Shown here: positions 6,524 through 15,211 of the stretch, piece by piece
How positions within the stretch are numbered: the first letter of the stretch is position 1
How the letters are laid out: each line of letters starts with the position of its first letter
Assembly: GCA_900548385.1 (NCBI GenBank)
Contig: URKJ01000015.1
Location: 26,905-90,904, forward strand
Direction of reading: 5' to 3'
Source: an uncultured bacterium
Lineage (GTDB): Bacteria; Verrucomicrobiota; Lentisphaeria; Victivallales; UBA1829
Length of the DNA: 64,000 bases
Position numbers and translations under genes: made by a program
Notes under the pieces: generated by a model
Database searches by the model: none
Told to the model about the DNA's origin: nothing
Seen by the model: only the letters and a program-made list of their open reading frames with translations

Positions 6524-9112
6524 TCAGCGGATTTTCAAAGTCAGAATTTCGCCGGGACGGAGTGTCGGCGTCATGGAGACTTTTCCGGTGTTCCGCTCCG
6601 CAAGATCGCAGCGGGTGTAACGGAAACGGTCATCCAGTTCCGCTTTGACGGAACGGCTGAAATCCGGGTTGTACAGACGCAGAACCGCTTCATCGCGCTG
6701 TTCCGACCGCTTGAGTGCGGAGAAAACGGCGCCGCCGTGAAGACTCAGCAGGGAGTGTTCAACCGGCAGAAGCGCGGTTCCGGCAGGGAGCGGACGGTAG
6801 AAAATTTCCGTCACTTCCGTGTCCTGAACGCAGGGGCGGCCGGAGGTGAATTTCCGGCTGTCCGCGGAGTCGAACGCCGTTGCCGCGGGCATGATGAATT
6901 TGCGGAATTCCGTTTCCAGCTCCGCAAGTCCGGCATTTCCCGGGCGGATCGCCAGCGAGAGCGTGTGAGTCCCGATCAGGTTCGCTTCGGGCGACTCCCA
7001 TTCCCGTGCTTCGGCAACAATCGGAGACTGGTCCGGGAAATCCGAATTGGTGATTCTGCCGACGCAGCGGAGCAGCGTCAGAGCGAGAAAACCGTCTGTC
7101 CGGTGTTCGTACTCATAGAGTCCCTGATTGAAAACGGCAAGATCGTCCACTTTGACGATTCCGCTGTTCGGATTTCCGCGCGGCGAACCGTCGCGTTTGC
7201 GGGTTTCAAATCCGAACGGGACCGACGCCACGGAGGTATCGGTATCGCTTCCGGTGCGGAACAATGCCCGGAGCCGATGGGCGGCGGAGCGGTTTTCCGC
7301 TTCGATCTCTACGGAAAGACGGTTCGCATGCCGTTTCAGCGAATAACGGACCGTCAGGCGGTTTTCCACTGTTTCGGCAGTGCGCTGTTTCCGTGCGAAA
7401 TCGTAATCGCGGGGAAGCGGGAACCGATAGCGGACTTCGACACAGTCCGGTTTGTGTTCGACCTCGGTCCGGCTGATCGCGGGGATGTCGATTTCCGCCG
7501 GAACCGGAGCGGGGAAGAAGTTATAGGTATGCCCGATATCCGCTTCGTCCCGGAACGTGATCAGGTCCCGGTATTCCTTGCCGGTCCGCAGATCGGTCAG
7601 GGAGAGACGTCCGGCGGAATCCACGCGGAACGCGAGAAGTCCGTTTTCCAGACGGCATTTTGCCGGAGCTTTCAGCGTCACGCCATGGAGCGGACGGACC
7701 GTATAGATCCGGTATCCCATCGGCGGAAGTTCTTCCGCGGAGAAGCGGATCCGGTATTCCGTACAGGCGTTTTTACCCGGCAGGTTGATCGCCGGATAGC
7801 TTGTTTTCGTGCGCAGTTCGCGGGAGATCAGTTCGAATCCGACCTGTTTTCCGCAGGGGGAGATCAGTTCGAATCCGGTCACGTTCTCTTCCAGCGGGAA
7901 CTGAAGGGTTGCGGTCAGCTCCTCGGAAGAGGCGTGCGGAGCGGGATTGAACACCGCCAGCAGATAATCTTCCGGATTGAACGCGGAACGGTCGATGCGC
8001 TCAAAGAAACGGCGGAACAGGCGGCTTTCCAGTCCGTCCGTCAGATCGTTGAGACGTGCGAACCGGTTCAGGTCGTCGATATGGACGCGCGGGGTGCTGC
8101 ATCCGCAGATGGAGTCGTGCGGATGATTCTGCAACAGCAGTTTCCATGCATAGCGCAACGGCTCCGTTTCATAGAAACTCCAGTCACCGGCGGCGAGCGC
8201 GAGCATGACGCTCAGCGGCTCCAGTTTCCATTCGAGCTCTGCCTGTGCGCGGACGTTCGCCGTTTTAAGCGGGACCCACGCAGAGAGGGTGCCGGGCAGC
8301 AGAAACGAAAAGTCGCAGCCGCGCATTTCCATGGCGAGGACGGGGAGGCTGCCGGACTCGGCTTTGACGCCGTCGATAAAGGCGCGGAGCGTTGACTGGC
8401 GGAGTTCCGGAAGATGCTTCAGCACTTCCGGCAAGTCCTCCTGTGCTTCCAGATGGTCCACTCCGTTCATCAGCAGGCGGTGCGATGTGGCTGCTTCGTC
8501 ATTCTGGCTGACGACCGCCAGTTCCACAAATTTCGCCGCTTTTTCCGGATCGGCGGAAAGCCGCTGGAGGTTGTTGTACCAGCGGCTGAGGAACGACGCG
8601 AGCACACGGGAACCGTCGGGGCTTTCCCAGAAGAACTCGTTTTTTGCCGAACGGTCAAACCCGCGGCCGAAGATGCAGCTGTCGATTCCGAATCCTGCGA
8701 GGATCTGGGGGAGCTGCCGGATCAGTCCGAACTGATCCGGAGCGTATCCCACGTCGCCGCATTTCCCGAATTCTTTTGCAATGCGCCGCCCGGTCAGGAG
8801 GTTGCGGATGGTCGCTTCCCCGCTGGTCAGGAAGAAATCGTTCTGCACATACCACGGGCCGACGCGGAGATTGCCTTTGCGGATCCAGTGTTTCAGGGCC
8901 GCACGCCGTCCGGGGCGGATTTCCAGATAGTCTTCCAGACAGACTGTCTGGGCATCCAGTTCAAAGATGTAATCCGGGTACCGGTCGAAAATCTCAAGGA
9001 GGTGATCGACCAGGTCCACGAGCCGCATCCGGAACTGCTCGAACGGCTGATACCATTCGCGGTCCCAGTGCGTATGGGAGATTACATGAAGATGAAGGCC
9101 GGTTTTACTCAT
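6524..9112 (-). CDS. Glycoside hydrolase family 38 alpha-mannosidase
   Basis: An 862-residue retaining alpha-mannosidase. Near the N-terminus HTHWDREWY gives the zinc ligands H15 and D17; VGPWYVQND places the nucleophile at D92; YAPDQFG follows in the N-terminal alpha/beta barrel. NHPHDSICGCS supplies another conserved His/Asp pair of the family in the middle domain, and the C-terminal half is the beta-sandwich region. Length matches bacterial GH38 enzymes. There is no signal peptide, so it is probably cytoplasmic and acts on imported mannosides or N-glycan fragments. The start is 8 bases after the GH5 stop, with a GAAG ribosome site, so it is the last gene of the regulator/pseudopilin/GH5 operon. 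A copy of its 3' end lies at 563-677. Confidence 0.92.
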   Translation of the reverse strand: MSKTGLHLHVISHTHWDREWYQPFEQFRMRLVDLVDHLLEIFDRYPDYIFELDAQTVCLEDYLEIRPGRRAALKHWIRKGNLRVGPWYVQNDFFLTSGEATIRNLLTGRRIAKEFGKCGDVGYAPDQFGLIRQLPQILAGFGIDSCIFGRGFDRSAKNEFFWESPDGSRVLASFLSRWYNNLQRLSADPEKAAKFVELAVVSQNDEAATSHRLLMNGVDHLEAQEDLPEVLKHLPELRQSTLRAFIDGVKAESGSLPVLAMEMRGCDFSFLLPGTLSAWVPLKTANVRAQAELEWKLEPLSVMLALAAGDWSFYETEPLRYAWKLLLQNHPHDSICGCSTPRVHIDDLNRFARLNDLTDGLESRLFRRFFERIDRSAFNPEDYLLAVFNPAPHASSEELTATLQFPLEENVTGFELISPCGKQVGFELISRELRTKTSYPAINLPGKNACTEYRIRFSAEELPPMGYRIYTVRPLHGVTLKAPAKCRLENGLLAFRVDSAGRLSLTDLRTGKEYRDLITFRDEADIGHTYNFFPAPVPAEIDIPAISRTEVEHKPDCVEVRYRFPLPRDYDFARKQRTAETVENRLTVRYSLKRHANRLSVEIEAENRSAAHRLRALFRTGSDTDTSVASVPFGFETRKRDGSPRGNPNSGIVKVDDLAVFNQGLYEYEHRTDGFLALTLLRCVGRITNSDFPDQSPIVAEAREWESPEANLIGTHTLSLAIRPGNAGLAELETEFRKFIMPAATAFDSADSRKFTSGRPCVQDTEVTEIFYRPLPAGTALLPVEHSLLSLHGGAVFSALKRSEQRDEAVLRLYNPDFSRSVKAELDDRFRYTRCDLAERNTGKVSMTPTLRPGEILTLKIR

Positions 9113-9120
9113 ATTGCGTA

Positions 9121-10887
9121 TTACTTCGCTTTCGGGAAGGGGGACGCCATGATTTTTGCGGCGGGGATCCAGATGTCGCTGTACGAACAGGAGTCATAGC
9201 TCGGCGGATTGATGCCGACCTTGTCCACCGGATTGTACGGGGCGCGCGGATTGTCTTTCAGATATTTCAGAGCCCAGATCATCCAGCCGGTGTTTTCTCT
9301 GGCGAAGAGGGTGATGACACCGGAGATGAAAGTGCGGCAGACCGTTTCGCTCTTGTTCCAGTGCGTGGCGCCGAATTCGGTGCACATGACGGGGACATTG
9401 TGCTTTTTCTGGAATTTTGTGATATGGTCCGCCACGATCCACGGATGATTGTCTTCCGGGTAGTCGTGGAACGAGAAGACGACGTTATTGTATGGAGCGT
9501 CAACCGTGGAAGCGACGGGTCCCCAGGTCTTTTCAATGGTGCGGCTGTGGGACCAGTCGGCATTGCCGAGGAGGACAATGTGGCGCTGATCGACTTTACG
9601 GATCGCTTTCAGGCAGTTGGTGTACCACTTGCGGGTGGTTTCGTGCGGGATGTCATGCGGCTCGTTGAGGAGCTCGTAGCCGAGAACCGTCGGTTCGTTC
9701 TTGAAGAATTCCGCGACTTTGACCCAGCGGCGGATCCATTCGTTGAATCCGGCTTCGTTCCAGCGGGGAGCGGACTGCTTCTGGCGCGCCTTGGCTTCGT
9801 CGATCTTGGCGGTGAAATAACCGTGGTCGTCGAGGATCACATACAGATTGTGGCGTTTCGCAGCCAGAACGACCGGGAGAACGAAATCACGGATGTGCTC
9901 GTCGATGTCGAGCGGCTCGCTCTCTTTGTTGTTGAAGAAGCGGGTGTAGAACGGCAGACGGACGGTGTTCAGGCCGCGTTCCTTGCAGTATTTCATGACT
10001 TCTTCATCCTGTGCGGGGATGATGACGTCGCGGCAGTAGCCGATTCCGACGGGAATGAAGGCCTGCTCGCCGCCCTTGCTCTCTTTCGAGGTCACGATGT
10101 CGCGGCCTTTGACCTTGAGCCAGGCATAGTTGTCATTCGCGCGGTAGCCGAAGACGCGCAGAGGGATCGAGACGTTCGCGGAGGCTTTGCCGTCGCCGAT
10201 TTCCGCATACGCGGTGTTCCAGAGACCGATGTTGACCGGAGGACGTTTCCACCGGAGTTCAAATTTCCCCTGTTTGCTCTTCACGGTTTTGGATTTGACT
10301 TCGCCGCGGGAATTGCGGATGCAGATTTTTACATCGGTTTCCGGTGCGGCGGTGGTTCCCTTGAATACCAGTTCATCCTGCGCTTTCGTGATGGGGCTGG
10401 TGATGGCGAGCGTGACTTTTTTCGGCTTTTCAATGGCAATTTTGCGAATCTCAACCATTCCGGGGTCCGGGGAAAGCTGAATGTCCAGAGATTCCAGCGC
10501 TTTGCCGCCGGTTACAGGCATCGGGACAACGATTTCCTGAAATCCTTTTCCGGCTTTGACCGGAACATTGTCCAGATGGCACATCATGCGATCCGATTTG
10601 CGCCAGCGGAGACGGAGGTCGAAATCTTTTGCCGTTTTCAGTTCGATGACCAGAGCGTCGTCCTGCGCAAAATTGCCGTCCAGATGCGGTTTGAAACGGA
10701 TGATTCCGCGCATGAACTGCTGAAAGGAGGGTTTTTCCCGTTTCAGCGTCAGCGTGCCGTCTTTTGCGCGGAACGAGGTCCCGTCGGCTCCGGCGATGCT
10801 GATCCTGCCTTTGACCGGCATCAGAGAACCACCGTTGAGGGAGAGAGCCGCCAAAACGGCGGCACAGGTGATGAGAGTTGTTTTCAT
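9121..10887 (-). CDS. Secreted glycoside hydrolase family 5-like enzyme
   Basis: A 588-residue protein with a cleavable signal peptide (about residues 1-20). The first 270 residues are beta-rich and look like a carbohydrate-binding domain plus an Ig-like module. From about residue 290 there is a TIM barrel of GH5/clan GH-A type: GLNTVRLPFY, the acid/base Glu in LLNEPHD (E409), FHDYP and the nucleophile Glu in CTEFGA (E504). These residues mark retaining endo-beta-glucanases, mannanases and relatives; the exact substrate cannot be read from the sequence. Its pairing with an alpha-mannosidase suggests a mannose-containing glycan. An AGGA ribosome site precedes the ATG. Confidence 0.88.
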   Translation of the reverse strand: MKTTLITCAAVLAALSLNGGSLMPVKGRISIAGADGTSFRAKDGTLTLKREKPSFQQFMRGIIRFKPHLDGNFAQDDALVIELKTAKDFDLRLRWRKSDRMMCHLDNVPVKAGKGFQEIVVPMPVTGGKALESLDIQLSPDPGMVEIRKIAIEKPKKVTLAITSPITKAQDELVFKGTTAAPETDVKICIRNSRGEVKSKTVKSKQGKFELRWKRPPVNIGLWNTAYAEIGDGKASANVSIPLRVFGYRANDNYAWLKVKGRDIVTSKESKGGEQAFIPVGIGYCRDVIIPAQDEEVMKYCKERGLNTVRLPFYTRFFNNKESEPLDIDEHIRDFVLPVVLAAKRHNLYVILDDHGYFTAKIDEAKARQKQSAPRWNEAGFNEWIRRWVKVAEFFKNEPTVLGYELLNEPHDIPHETTRKWYTNCLKAIRKVDQRHIVLLGNADWSHSRTIEKTWGPVASTVDAPYNNVVFSFHDYPEDNHPWIVADHITKFQKKHNVPVMCTEFGATHWNKSETVCRTFISGVITLFARENTGWMIWALKYLKDNPRAPYNPVDKVGINPPSYDSCSYSDIWIPAAKIMASPFPKAK

Positions 10888-10914
10888 GAAAGTAAATCCT
10901 GTCTGTTGTTATGA

Positions 10915-11682
10915 TTATTTTTTTGCATCAAGGGAGTAATACCAACCGACGTTGTTGTTTTTTCCGGCAGCCATGGCAGACTGCAGTCTCCAGTCTGCAT
11001 GTCCATCCGCCCATGCGACATTAAGTCCTTTGCTGTGGCGGCGGGAAATGCGCTTATCAGGAGTGGCAACATCTCCTCCGCGCATATTCAGCATCACTGC
11101 GTAGTCCGTATAGTTGGTGAACGTCCACTGGGATATATCGACGGTATCTCCTGCCAATGCACATTCGGAAATACCTTTCCGCAACTCTTTCACTGACCGT
11201 CTTCTATTACCAGCTCCGATCTGAGCGCTTCCGCTGATGTTGTCATTCCATCCCAAGCCGCCGAATTTTCCCGGATTATTTTTCAATTCTCCGGCACAGT
11301 TTTCACTTACCCCTTGGAATCCATCGCATCCAAATACACCTCCCATTCCATACTTAGGAGATTTCATGGTATCGTTGTATGACGCTTCTTTCGGCATTCC
11401 GCAATATTGGGCCAGTTCATATTTCCATTGCCCCGGAGTTCCTCCGTAGTTTTTTCCTGCCGGAAGCCATTCATCGGAATCTGCCGCATACTGTGAGATG
11501 CCAAGTCCTATTTGTTTGAGATTCGAGAGACATTTTGCCGCTTGCGCTTTTGTTCTTGCCGCGTTCAGAGCCGGCAGCAGCATGCCCGCCAGGATCGCAA
11601 TGATGGCGATTACGATGAGAAGCTCTATGAGGGTGAACTGTGTTTTCTTTCTCATGACTTTTTTCCCTTTCTCCATGACCAT
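10915..11682 (-). CDS. Prepilin-type pseudopilin (DG-motif type), operon leader for GH5/GH38
   Basis: A protein of 255 residues from the first ATG. The pseudopilin signal is canonical: KKTQFTLIELLIVIAIIAILAG then MLLPALNAAR, with the conserved Glu five residues after the cleavage site. KCLSNLKQIG follows and the C-terminus carries HSKGLNVAWADGHADWRL, with His and DG ten residues apart. Three in-frame ATGs (11682, 11676, 11655) are possible; a purine-rich AAAGGAAA tract just upstream supports one of the first two. It lies 27 bases ahead of the GH5 gene and repeats the layout at 1003, where a pseudopilin also heads a glycan-degrading operon. Confidence 0.87.
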   Translation of the reverse strand: MVMEKGKKVMRKKTQFTLIELLIVIAIIAILAGMLLPALNAARTKAQAAKCLSNLKQIGLGISQYAADSDEWLPAGKNYGGTPGQWKYELAQYCGMPKEASYNDTMKSPKYGMGGVFGCDGFQGVSENCAGELKNNPGKFGGLGWNDNISGSAQIGAGNRRRSVKELRKGISECALAGDTVDISQWTFTNYTDYAVMLNMRGGDVATPDKRISRRHSKGLNVAWADGHADWRLQSAMAAGKNNNVGWYYSLDAKK

Positions 11683-11878
11683 TTTCCTTTCTTTCCTTCT
11701 TTTTGTTTTTATGTTGCTTCTTAATGCTGTTTTTATGTCAGTTCCGGAGATTATGCCGGAGCGGACGGGTTTTCTTGTTTTTGCGGTTTCGGGAATGGCG
11801 ATGCCGTTACTTTCATAGATCTCAATTACTGCTGAAAGTTCTACAAAAGTTGATTATCTTTTTTTAAAAGATTCCATT

Positions 11879-12982
11879 TCATGCCGCTTCTCCTTTTTTG
11901 CCTTTTGTTTTTTTATTGTTTCTGATTTTGTGGCTTTCGCCGAGAATCAGTTTGTTTTCAAAAATATGTCTCTGCGCTTTCCCTGTACTGCTTTCCGCTT
12001 TGAGCAGATCCATGGTGCAGCGGCACATTTCGGCGACCGGGTGTTCATAGGTGGTCAACGGGACGGGAAGCCAGCGGGAGTACGGGGATCCGCTGAATCC
12101 AATCAGCGCGATGTCATCCGGAACGCGCAGACCGCAGCAGTGGAGACGGTGCATGACTTCGACGGAAAGGAGATCGTTACGGATAAATGCGGCACGGACG
12201 CCGTCCCGCCGGTGGAGTTCCGCGAGATTTTCCACGATGAGGCGCGAAACTTCGGAGGGCGGTACACTGTTTCCCGGATGCAGTCCGCGGACTTTGAGTC
12301 CCGCCTCCCGGAACGCGGCAAGCAGTTTGCTGTTGCCGGGAAGCGGCAGATCGGAGTCCATATAAACATCGTTCAGCGCAACGGCGGAGTGTCCCTCACG
12401 GCGGAAGAGATCCGCCGCTTCCTTATAAGAGCGTTCGCTGTCGAAACCGACCAGTTCAATGCCGTTTTCCAGATAAACGTCTTCCGCTTCCGGATTGAGA
12501 AAGTCGAATTTGAAGATCACGACTTTTTCCAGCCGTTTGAAGAGCGGGAAGAGTTTTTCCGCGTGAATGAATTCCTCTTCTTCCGTATTTGCATGAATCC
12601 AGATGAGTTTGCGGATTCCTTTGGCGATGAATTCGCTTACGCCTTCCTGCAGATGATCCGGTTCCACACCGGAGATTTCCGAAAAACCGCACAGCGCGCG
12701 TATCTCCTGCGTGAGCAGGGTGAGGGAAGCGGTCAGATATTCCAGGTCGATGAATTTTCCGCAGTAGAGAATTCCGATCATGTTGTTGTCCTTTCCGCTT
12801 TTCAACTGAAGGGCGGATTTGGAACGGACATAACCGGAAGCCGCGAGATGTTCCCGCACGCGTTTCTCCGTGGCGGGTGAGATCCGCAGTTCGCGGGAGC
12901 GATTGTTCATAACGGCGGAAACGACGCGGCGGCTCAGGTTCAGCTCTTCCGCCAACTGGTTCATAGTCAAAAACTTTGTCAT
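11879..12982 (-). CDS. LacI-family transcriptional regulator
   Basis: A 367-residue repressor or activator. Residues 4-50 are a LacI-type helix-turn-helix and hinge (FLTMNQLAEELNLSRRVVSAVMNN, then ATEKRVREHLAASGY). A periplasmic-binding-like sensor domain follows, ending with PDDIALIGFSGSPYSRWLPVPLTT, a late segment typical of the LacI effector domain. The C-terminal 15 residues are basic (NKKTKGKKGEAA region). It lies upstream of, and is co-oriented with, the pseudopilin-GH5-GH38 operon (196-bp gap), so it is the natural local regulator of mannoside use. It has its own strong promoter at 13034-13061. Confidence 0.88.
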   Translation of the reverse strand: MTKFLTMNQLAEELNLSRRVVSAVMNNRSRELRISPATEKRVREHLAASGYVRSKSALQLKSGKDNNMIGILYCGKFIDLEYLTASLTLLTQEIRALCGFSEISGVEPDHLQEGVSEFIAKGIRKLIWIHANTEEEEFIHAEKLFPLFKRLEKVVIFKFDFLNPEAEDVYLENGIELVGFDSERSYKEAADLFRREGHSAVALNDVYMDSDLPLPGNSKLLAAFREAGLKVRGLHPGNSVPPSEVSRLIVENLAELHRRDGVRAAFIRNDLLSVEVMHRLHCCGLRVPDDIALIGFSGSPYSRWLPVPLTTYEHPVAEMCRCTMDLLKAESSTGKAQRHIFENKLILGESHKIRNNKKTKGKKGEAA

Positions 12983-13033
12983 TTTTCCGGTTGCTCCCGT
13001 TTTTTTGCTTCACTCGTGTAAATCACTTCTTTA

Positions 13034-13061
13034 ATTATACTATATTTTCAAAAAATGTCAA
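13034..13061 (-). promoter_or_regulatory. Consensus promoter of the LacI-type gene
   Basis: Read on the - strand, TTGACA (complement of 13056-13061) and TATAAT (complement of 13034-13039) are both perfect consensus, 16 bases apart. The leader to the ATG at 12982 is about 45 nt. Confidence 0.85.
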
Positions 13062-13071
13062 GAGGGGGAAA

Positions 13072-13186
13072 GTCATAAAAAACGCATTTTTTTTGAAATT
13101 GACGATTGTAAAAGTAAACGCACGGGGTAAAAAAGAGAGTCGTGCATTTAGTTTGACAAAAACATTGTGTGCGTTTAATCTGACAA
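13072..13186. repeat. 18-bp repeat cluster 1 (two reverse, two forward copies)
   Basis: Consensus GTGCGTTTACTTTGACAA. Reverse-oriented copies lie at 13072-13087 (weak) and 13106-13123 (GTGCGTTTACTTTTACAA on the - strand). Forward copies lie at 13142-13159 (GTGCATTTAGTTTGACAA) and 13169-13186 (GTGCGTTTAATCTGACAA), 27 bases apart. The reverse-reverse-forward-forward order makes the cluster itself an inverted repeat. Confidence 0.75.
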
Positions 13187-13250
13187 TAAGAGTGGTATTG
13201 TTCAATAAGCACTTTGACATCCCAAATCAATGGCATTATAGTATTATTAC

Positions 13251-13310
13251 CTCAGGGAAGCAGAATCAAGCTCTGTGGAAGCACAACTTGAGGAGGAATA
13301 TCTGGGGTGA
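13251..13310 (+). pseudogene. Possible 3' scrap of a lost gene (perhaps a transposase)
   Basis: One frame reads LREAESSSVEAQLEEEYLG and then stops with TGA at 13308-13310, immediately before an intrinsic terminator, as the 3' end of a gene would. The frame is closed by a stop at 13239, so nothing longer survives. Its position between two clusters of inverted 18-bp repeats is what suggests an insertion sequence; the residues alone prove nothing. Confidence 0.25.
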
Positions 13311-13318
13311 ATAACGGG

Positions 13319-13347
13319 AAAGCCAGTGAAATACCTGGCTTTTTCTT
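13319..13347 (+). terminator. Intrinsic terminator inside the repeat region
   Basis: AAAGCCAG (13319-13326) pairs with CTGGCTTT (13335-13342) around an 8-base loop and is followed by a T-rich tract. A wider GGGAAAGCCA/TGGCTTTCCC pairing is an alternative fold. No intact gene precedes it, consistent with loss of the gene it served. Confidence 0.65.
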
Positions 13348-13506
13348 TGGCTTTCCCGGTATTCCTATGCCTTAAAAACTTCGGGTTTTAGGACGGAGCC
13401 CTAAGAGCCATATGGAGAGAAGGAGGGATTTTTTAAGCAAAAGAATCTTAACTGATTTCAAAAAAGTAATCTGACAGCCAATAAGGATTTATACTGAAAT
13501 CTTGGC

Positions 13507-13524
13507 GTGCGTTTAGTATGTCCG
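13507..13524 (+). repeat. 18-bp repeat, solo copy
   Basis: GTGCGTTTAGTATGTCCG, a forward copy of the same repeat, differing mainly in the last bases. Confidence 0.6.
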
Positions 13525-13567
13525 AAAAACATCTCTTGCGTAACGCCATGGATTTTTATTGTCTTTT

Positions 13568-13714
13568 TTGTAACAGTAAACGCACGCCATACGCTCAAAC
13601 ACCGACAAAATCATTGGAAAGAATACTGTCAAAATTGCTGTTTGGCATACTAAACGCACGATTTTTTCTGCTCAAAGTGCATTTACTATTACAAACGTGC
13701 GTTTACTTTGTCAA
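13568..13714. repeat. 18-bp repeat cluster 2 (two reverse, two forward copies)
   Basis: Reverse copies at 13568-13585 (GTGCGTTTACTGTTACAA on -) and 13642-13659 (GTGCGTTTAGTATGCCAA on -), then forward copies at 13677-13694 (GTGCATTTACTATTACAA) and 13697-13714 (GTGCGTTTACTTTGTCAA), 20 bases apart. The order reverse-reverse-forward-forward is the same as in cluster 1. Confidence 0.75.
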
Positions 13715-13781
13715 TTCACCAAATTTTTGAAAATTCCGGATTTTTCACCGTCAGAAATCCGGAAAACCTTTCCGTTTTTAT

Positions 13782-13809
13782 TTGCGGACAGGAACTTATG
13801 CTGTATATT
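13782..13809 (+). promoter_or_regulatory. Promoter of the phosphohexomutase pair
   Basis: TTGCGG (13782-13787) and TATATT (13804-13809) are 16 bases apart, with a short leader to the ATG at 13847. The promoter begins about 70 bases after the last 18-bp repeat. Confidence 0.6.
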
Positions 13810-13846
13810 AAACCTGAAAAAGAAAGAGGAACCGGAGATCGTAACT

Positions 13847-15211
13847 ATGAGATTTTTGAGAGTGGGGCCTTCCGGAATACGCGGAGCGGTCGGTACGGCA
13901 TTGACCGGGCAGCTTGCAATCAAGTACGCGTCCGCGTTCGGAACCTGGCTTGACGGGGGGACGGTCGGGGTGGCGATCGACACCCGGACGTCGTCGCCCA
14001 TGTTCAAGTCCGCCTGTTTTGCGGGGCTGCTTGCGACGGGCTGCAGTGTGGTTGATTTCGGTGTGTGCCCGGCGCCGGTGCTGCACTTTGCTGTGAAGCG
14101 GCTCGGACTGGACGGCGGGATGCTGATCGGAGCAGGGCACCATCAGGGAGGCTGGAATGCGATTGTCCCGTTCTCCCGGCGCGGCTCGTGTCTTTCCCCG
14201 CTTCAGTCGCAGGAGATGCTTGACATTTACCACGGCGGAGTGTTCCGTTCCGCGAAATGGAATCAGACCGGTTCCATCATTCCTGCGCCCCGGACGATTG
14301 CGGAGGAGTATGTGGAGGACCTCGCGAAACTGGTACGGGCCCGGGAGCTGGCGGAACGCCGGTTCCGCGTCGTCACCGATTTCTGCAACGGGTCCGGATC
14401 GCTCCTCAAGGAGCTGATTGCCGACCGTTTCGGACTTGACATCATCCCGATCAACGATCTGCTTTCCGGTTCCCTGCCGCACGATCCGGAGCCGCGCCCG
14501 CGCAGTTCCTCACAGGTGAAATCCATCATGAAACCGCTCCGGGCGGATGCCGGTTTCGTGTTCAGCAGCGATGTGGGACGCACCGCAATCGTGACCGATA
14601 CCGGCGAAACGCTTTCCGAAGAATATACCGCACCGCTCGCGGCGGACAATGTGCTTTCCAAACTGCCGCGCGGAGCGAAGGTCGCCACCAACTGGTGTTC
14701 GACGAAGACTCTGGATCTGATCGTGGAAAAGCACGGCGGGACCATCTGCAAGGGGCAGACCGGCGAGGCGTACACCATTGAGCTGATGTTCGAGCGCGAC
14801 GCCGTCCTTGCGGGCGACGGTTCCGGCGGGCTTGCGGTTGCGTCCTCCGGCACTTACGGATTCGACGGGTTCGCCGCCATGCTGCTGACGCTTGAGACGA
14901 TGGCGCTGCGCGGGCAGAGTTCGTCCGGGATCGCGGGGGAACTGCCGCGTTGGCATATCACGAAAATGTCGCTGCCGTGCCGGTCGTTCAAAGCCTATTC
15001 CGTGCTCCGGTCCCTGCGGACGATTTTTCCCGATGCGGAAGTGACGGAAGAGGACGGATTGCGGTTCGACTGGCCCGACGGCTGGCTGCATGTCCGCATG
15101 TCGATGACTGAACCGATCCTGCGTATGATAACCGAATGGAAAAAGCCGGAGGACGCGGTCGGCAGAGTCATGCACATCCGCGCGGCGGTGGAAAGGATGA
15201 TTGCGGAATGA
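13847..15211 (+). CDS. Phosphohexomutase-family protein with degenerate active site
   Basis: A 454-residue homologue of the phosphoglucomutase/phosphomannomutase family. The start (MRFLRVGPSGIRG) is chosen because GGAG lies 9 bases upstream and it matches the next gene's N-terminus; the frame is open further upstream, but that part is noncoding. The catalytic loop reads IGAGHHQGGWNAI, where the neighbour has ITASHNPAEWNAL: the phosphorylated Ser is Gly97. The metal loop DPDGDR is reduced to SSDVGR, and the sugar loop is GDGSGG. The C-terminal phosphate-binding MSMTEPILRM is kept. It therefore probably binds sugar phosphates but is not expected to catalyse transfer. It overlaps the active paralogue by ATGA, so the pair may form a heteromer or regulate each other (inference). 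Confidence 0.85.
   Translation: MRFLRVGPSGIRGAVGTALTGQLAIKYASAFGTWLDGGTVGVAIDTRTSSPMFKSACFAGLLATGCSVVDFGVCPAPVLHFAVKRLGLDGGMLIGAGHHQGGWNAIVPFSRRGSCLSPLQSQEMLDIYHGGVFRSAKWNQTGSIIPAPRTIAEEYVEDLAKLVRARELAERRFRVVTDFCNGSGSLLKELIADRFGLDIIPINDLLSGSLPHDPEPRPRSSSQVKSIMKPLRADAGFVFSSDVGRTAIVTDTGETLSEEYTAPLAADNVLSKLPRGAKVATNWCSTKTLDLIVEKHGGTICKGQTGEAYTIELMFERDAVLAGDGSGGLAVASSGTYGFDGFAAMLLTLETMALRGQSSSGIAGELPRWHITKMSLPCRSFKAYSVLRSLRTIFPDAEVTEEDGLRFDWPDGWLHVRMSMTEPILRMITEWKKPEDAVGRVMHIRAAVERMIAE

Larger units (their letters stand above)
13062..13846. other. 785-bp gene-free region of repeats and decayed mobile-element sequence
   Basis: The region between the divergent LacI-type and mutase-like genes is AT-rich compared with its flanks. 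It holds two clusters and one solo copy of an 18-bp repeat (13072-13186, 13507-13524, 13568-13714), a short coding-like scrap with a terminator hairpin (13251-13347), and the promoter of the downstream gene (13782-13809). I see no intact gene, tRNA or CRISPR. It looks like the relic of one or more insertions. Confidence 0.6.

Noticed and set aside
6455..8395. A long open frame antisense to the GH38 gene
   Set aside because: It mirrors the codon bias of the real gene on the other strand and has no recognisable domain; the GH38 catalytic motifs decide the strand.
8644..10914. A 756-codon open frame antisense to GH5 and GH38
   Set aside because: It spans two real genes with clear catalytic motifs on the other strand, is low-complexity and lacks any domain.
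13072..13714. A CRISPR array
   Set aside because: The repeats are only 18 bp, lie in both orientations with irregular gaps, and no cas genes are near.
13697..13846. An upstream extension of the first mutase-like gene by 50 codons
   Set aside because: It reads through an 18-bp repeat and the promoter; the homologous N-terminus begins at 13847, with a proper ribosome site.
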